NCBI GenBank assembly: GCA_028293685.1
Contig: JAQGOI010000084.1
Coordinates: 1 to 8,026, forward strand
From: Lysobacteraceae bacterium
GTDB lineage: Bacteria > Pseudomonadota > Gammaproteobacteria > Xanthomonadales > Xanthomonadaceae
Reading direction: 5' to 3'
DNA length: 8,026 nucleotides
Positions 6,458 to 8,026 of this stretch are shown here, piece after piece. Position numbers and translations under genes: made by a program. Below the pieces are notes generated by a model. The model saw only the letters and a program-made list of their open reading frames with translations. It was not told the DNA's origin and made no database searches. Positions within the stretch are counted from its first letter, which is position 1, and every line of letters begins with the position of its first letter.

Positions 6458-7363
6458 ATGACCGAACTCGCCCTCACGCTGGACCCGGCTTCCAACGCCC
6501 TGGTCGCCAACAACCTGCCGATCCCGATGCCCGGTGTCTCCGCGCTCGGTTCGCTGGAAGCCTACATCGGTGCCGTGCACCAGATCCCGGTGTTGCCGGT
6601 GGAGCAGGAGCAGGCGCTTGCGCGCCGCTTCCGCGACGACAACGACCTGGAGGCCGCGCGCGAACTGGTGCTCTCGCACCTGCGCTTCGTCGTGCACGTC
6701 GCCCGCGGCTACAACGGTTACGGCTTGCCGCTCGGCGACCTGATCCAGGAAGGCAACATCGGCCTGATGAAGGCGATCAAGCGCTTCGACCCGAACGTCG
6801 GCGTGCGCCTGGTGAGCTTCGCCGTGCACTGGATCCGTGCCGAAATGCATGAGTTCATCCTCAAGAACTGGCGCATCGTCAAGGTCGCCACGACCAAGGC
6901 ACAGCGCAAGCTGTTCTTCAACCTGCGCAAGTCGAAGACGCGGCTGGGCTGGCTCAATGCCGCCGAAGTACGCGCGGTGGCCGCCGACCTCAATGTCTCC
7001 GAACGCGAAGTGGTCGAGATGGAGTCGCGCCTGTCCGGCCGCGACATCGGTTTCGACCTGAGCGCGGACGAGGACGACGACCGTGCACCGCCGGCACCGG
7101 CGACGTACCTGATGGCGCACGAGGAAGATCCGTCGCAGGCCTACGAGCGCGCCGACAGCGAGGACAACCAGCTGGAGTTGCTGCGCGAAGGCCTGCTGCA
7201 ACTCGACGCGCGTTCGCGCGACATCATCAAGCGCCGCTGGCTGGACGCCGACAGCAAGGTCACGCTGCAGGAACTGGCTGACGAATACGGCGTCTCGGCC
7301 GAACGCATCCGCCAGGTCGAAGCGAACGCGCTGAAGAAGATGAAGGCGCTGTTCGCGGCGTAA
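6458..7363 (+). CDS. rpoH: RNA polymerase heat-shock sigma factor RpoH (sigma-32)
   Basis: This alternative sigma factor directs RNA polymerase to chaperone and protease genes on heat shock. The 301-residue protein shows region 1.2/2.1 (about 33-85), the core-binding and -10-recognition region 2 [18 protein letters not shown] through [15 protein letters not shown] (about 93-138), the diagnostic RpoH box [15 protein letters not shown] (149-163), and the region 4.2 helix-turn-helix [21 protein letters not shown] (about 268-288). It is slightly longer than E. coli sigma-32 (284), with an acidic, proline-containing linker (about 202-228) between regions 3 and 4. The ATG at 6458 gives the expected N-terminus [10 protein letters not shown]. 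No Shine-Dalgarno sequence lies at normal distance; GAGG at 6434-6437 is 20 bases away and inside a possible hairpin. The gene follows ung after 114 bases with its own candidate promoters, so it is probably a separate unit, with some read-through possible. Confidence 0.97.
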   Translation: MTELALTLDPASNALVANNLPIPMPGVSALGSLEAYIGAVHQIPVLPVEQEQALARRFRDDNDLEAARELVLSHLRFVVHVARGYNGYGLPLGDLIQEGNIGLMKAIKRFDPNVGVRLVSFAVHWIRAEMHEFILKNWRIVKVATTKAQRKLFFNLRKSKTRLGWLNAAEVRAVAADLNVSEREVVEMESRLSGRDIGFDLSADEDDDRAPPAPATYLMAHEEDPSQAYERADSEDNQLELLREGLLQLDARSRDIIKRRWLDADSKVTLQELADEYGVSAERIRQVEANALKKMKALFAA

Positions 7364-7386
7364 GTGCAGCCGGCATCGCGAAACCA

Positions 7387-7416
7387 GAATGGCCCGGGAA
7401 ACCGGGCCATTCTCAT
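7387..7416 (+). terminator. Probable terminator of rpoH, GNRA-loop hairpin
   Basis: A perfect 11-base-pair stem, GAATGGCCCGG (7387-7397) with CCGGGCCATTC (7402-7412), closes a stable GAAA tetraloop 23 bases after the rpoH stop. The downstream tract (TCATTT) is a poor U-run, so efficiency is uncertain. Because the stem lies between convergent genes, it may also act on priA transcripts, although the minus-strand side has an even weaker U-run. Confidence 0.62.
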
Positions 7417-7488
7417 TTCCGGTCGTCCTTGGCGCCGCGTTCGATGCTGCTTGCCGGGTTGCGTCGCCAGCGCACGGGAGCGGTTACG

Positions 7489-8026
7489 TCAGTACAGATC
7501 CACCGGATCGACATCGAGCGACCACCGCACCCTGCGTGCTTCGGGCAGGGTGTACAACGCGGGCACCCAGCCCGACAACGCCGCGTGCAACGTGCGTCGA
7601 TCACCAGCCGACAGCAGCAGTTGCGCGCGTTGCAGCCCGGCGCGGCGCGGCATCGGCGCCGGCAACGGGCCATGCACCTCGATGCCTGCGCTTTCGCCGA
7701 GCAGCGCCCGGGCGGCGTCCAGAAATGCGGTCGGCGCATCGGCGCGTCCCGCTTCGGCACGCATCAGCGCCATGTGGCTGAACGGCGGAAAGCCCGCGGC
7801 TTCGCGCTGCGCGAGCTCTGCCTCGGCAAACGCGTGGTAGCCGCCGGCGATGAGGGTGTGCAGCAGCGGATGCCCGGGATGATGCGTCTGCAGCAGCACC
7901 TCACCCGGGCGCGTTGCGCGGCCAGCGCGGCCGGCGACTTGGATCAGCAGCTGCGCCAGGCGTTCGCTGGCGCGGAAATCGGCGGAGAACAGCCCCTCGT
8001 CGATGCCGACCACGGCGACCAGCGTC
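7489..8026 (-). CDS. priA: Primosomal replication restart helicase PriA, C-terminal part (cut by window edge)
   Basis: The 178 visible residues are the C-terminal quarter of PriA, a superfamily-2 3'-to-5' DNA helicase that reloads the replisome at stalled forks. The sequence opens TLVAVVGIDEGLFSADFRAS and contains helicase motif VI as QVAGRAGR (about 29-36). It continues with the QTHHPGHPLL segment, FPPFSHMALMRAEA (about 79-92) of the C-terminal domain, and the end VRWSLDVDPVDLY followed by TGA (7489-7491). E. coli PriA has 732 residues, so about three quarters lies outside, including the DNA-binding domain, Walker motifs and zinc-binding cysteines. The coding frame runs open through position 8026, so the GTG at 8011-8013 is an internal valine and not a start. 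The gene converges on rpoH with 125 bases between the stops. Confidence 0.96.
   Translation of the reverse strand, partial: TLVAVVGIDEGLFSADFRASERLAQLLIQVAGRAGRATRPGEVLLQTHHPGHPLLHTLIAGGYHAFAEAELAQREAAGFPPFSHMALMRAEAGRADAPTAFLDAARALLGESAGIEVHGPLPAPMPRRAGLQRAQLLLSAGDRRTLHAALSGWVPALYTLPEARRVRWSLDVDPVDLY

Overview
The window is GC-rich chromosomal DNA from a gammaproteobacterium. The most likely source is the order Xanthomonadales (Lysobacter, Luteimonas or a close relative). Three things point there: the ftsE-ftsX-rpoH housekeeping order, a ligase of the xanthomonadin/aryl-polyene pigment type paired with a phosphopantetheinyl transferase, and the protein sequences themselves. This placement comes from family knowledge, not from a database search. 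I see no insertion sequence, tRNA, rRNA, CRISPR array or phage gene.

Left part (1-2473). The minus strand carries the N-terminal half of rsmG (16S rRNA G527 methyltransferase), cut by the window edge, and upstream of it an Sfp-type 4'-phosphopantetheinyl transferase. Diverging from the latter on the plus strand is an AMP-forming acyl/aryl ligase like those that load the aromatic starter acid onto an acyl carrier protein in aryl-polyene pigment synthesis. The two genes fit one pathway: the transferase makes holo-ACP and the ligase charges it. No ketosynthase, ACP or other pigment gene is present here.

Middle (2474-2950). A 90-residue GlsB/YeaQ-type small membrane protein has a strong Shine-Dalgarno sequence and is closed by a near-perfect intrinsic terminator.

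Right part (3085-7412). ftsE and ftsX (the ABC-like complex that controls septal peptidoglycan hydrolases), a tandem-receiver response regulator and ung (uracil-DNA glycosylase) are joined by short overlaps (8, 1 and 4 bases), so they form a tightly coupled operon. After a 114-base gap with possible sigma-E-like and sigma-70-like promoter elements and a hairpin comes rpoH (heat-shock sigma factor), ended by a GNRA-loop hairpin. priA (replication restart helicase, C-terminal quarter) converges from the right edge.

The window is mostly ordinary. The points most worth attention are the response regulator and ung lodged between ftsX and rpoH, the degenerate first receiver domain of that regulator, the control region of rpoH, and the split-off ligase/transferase pair.
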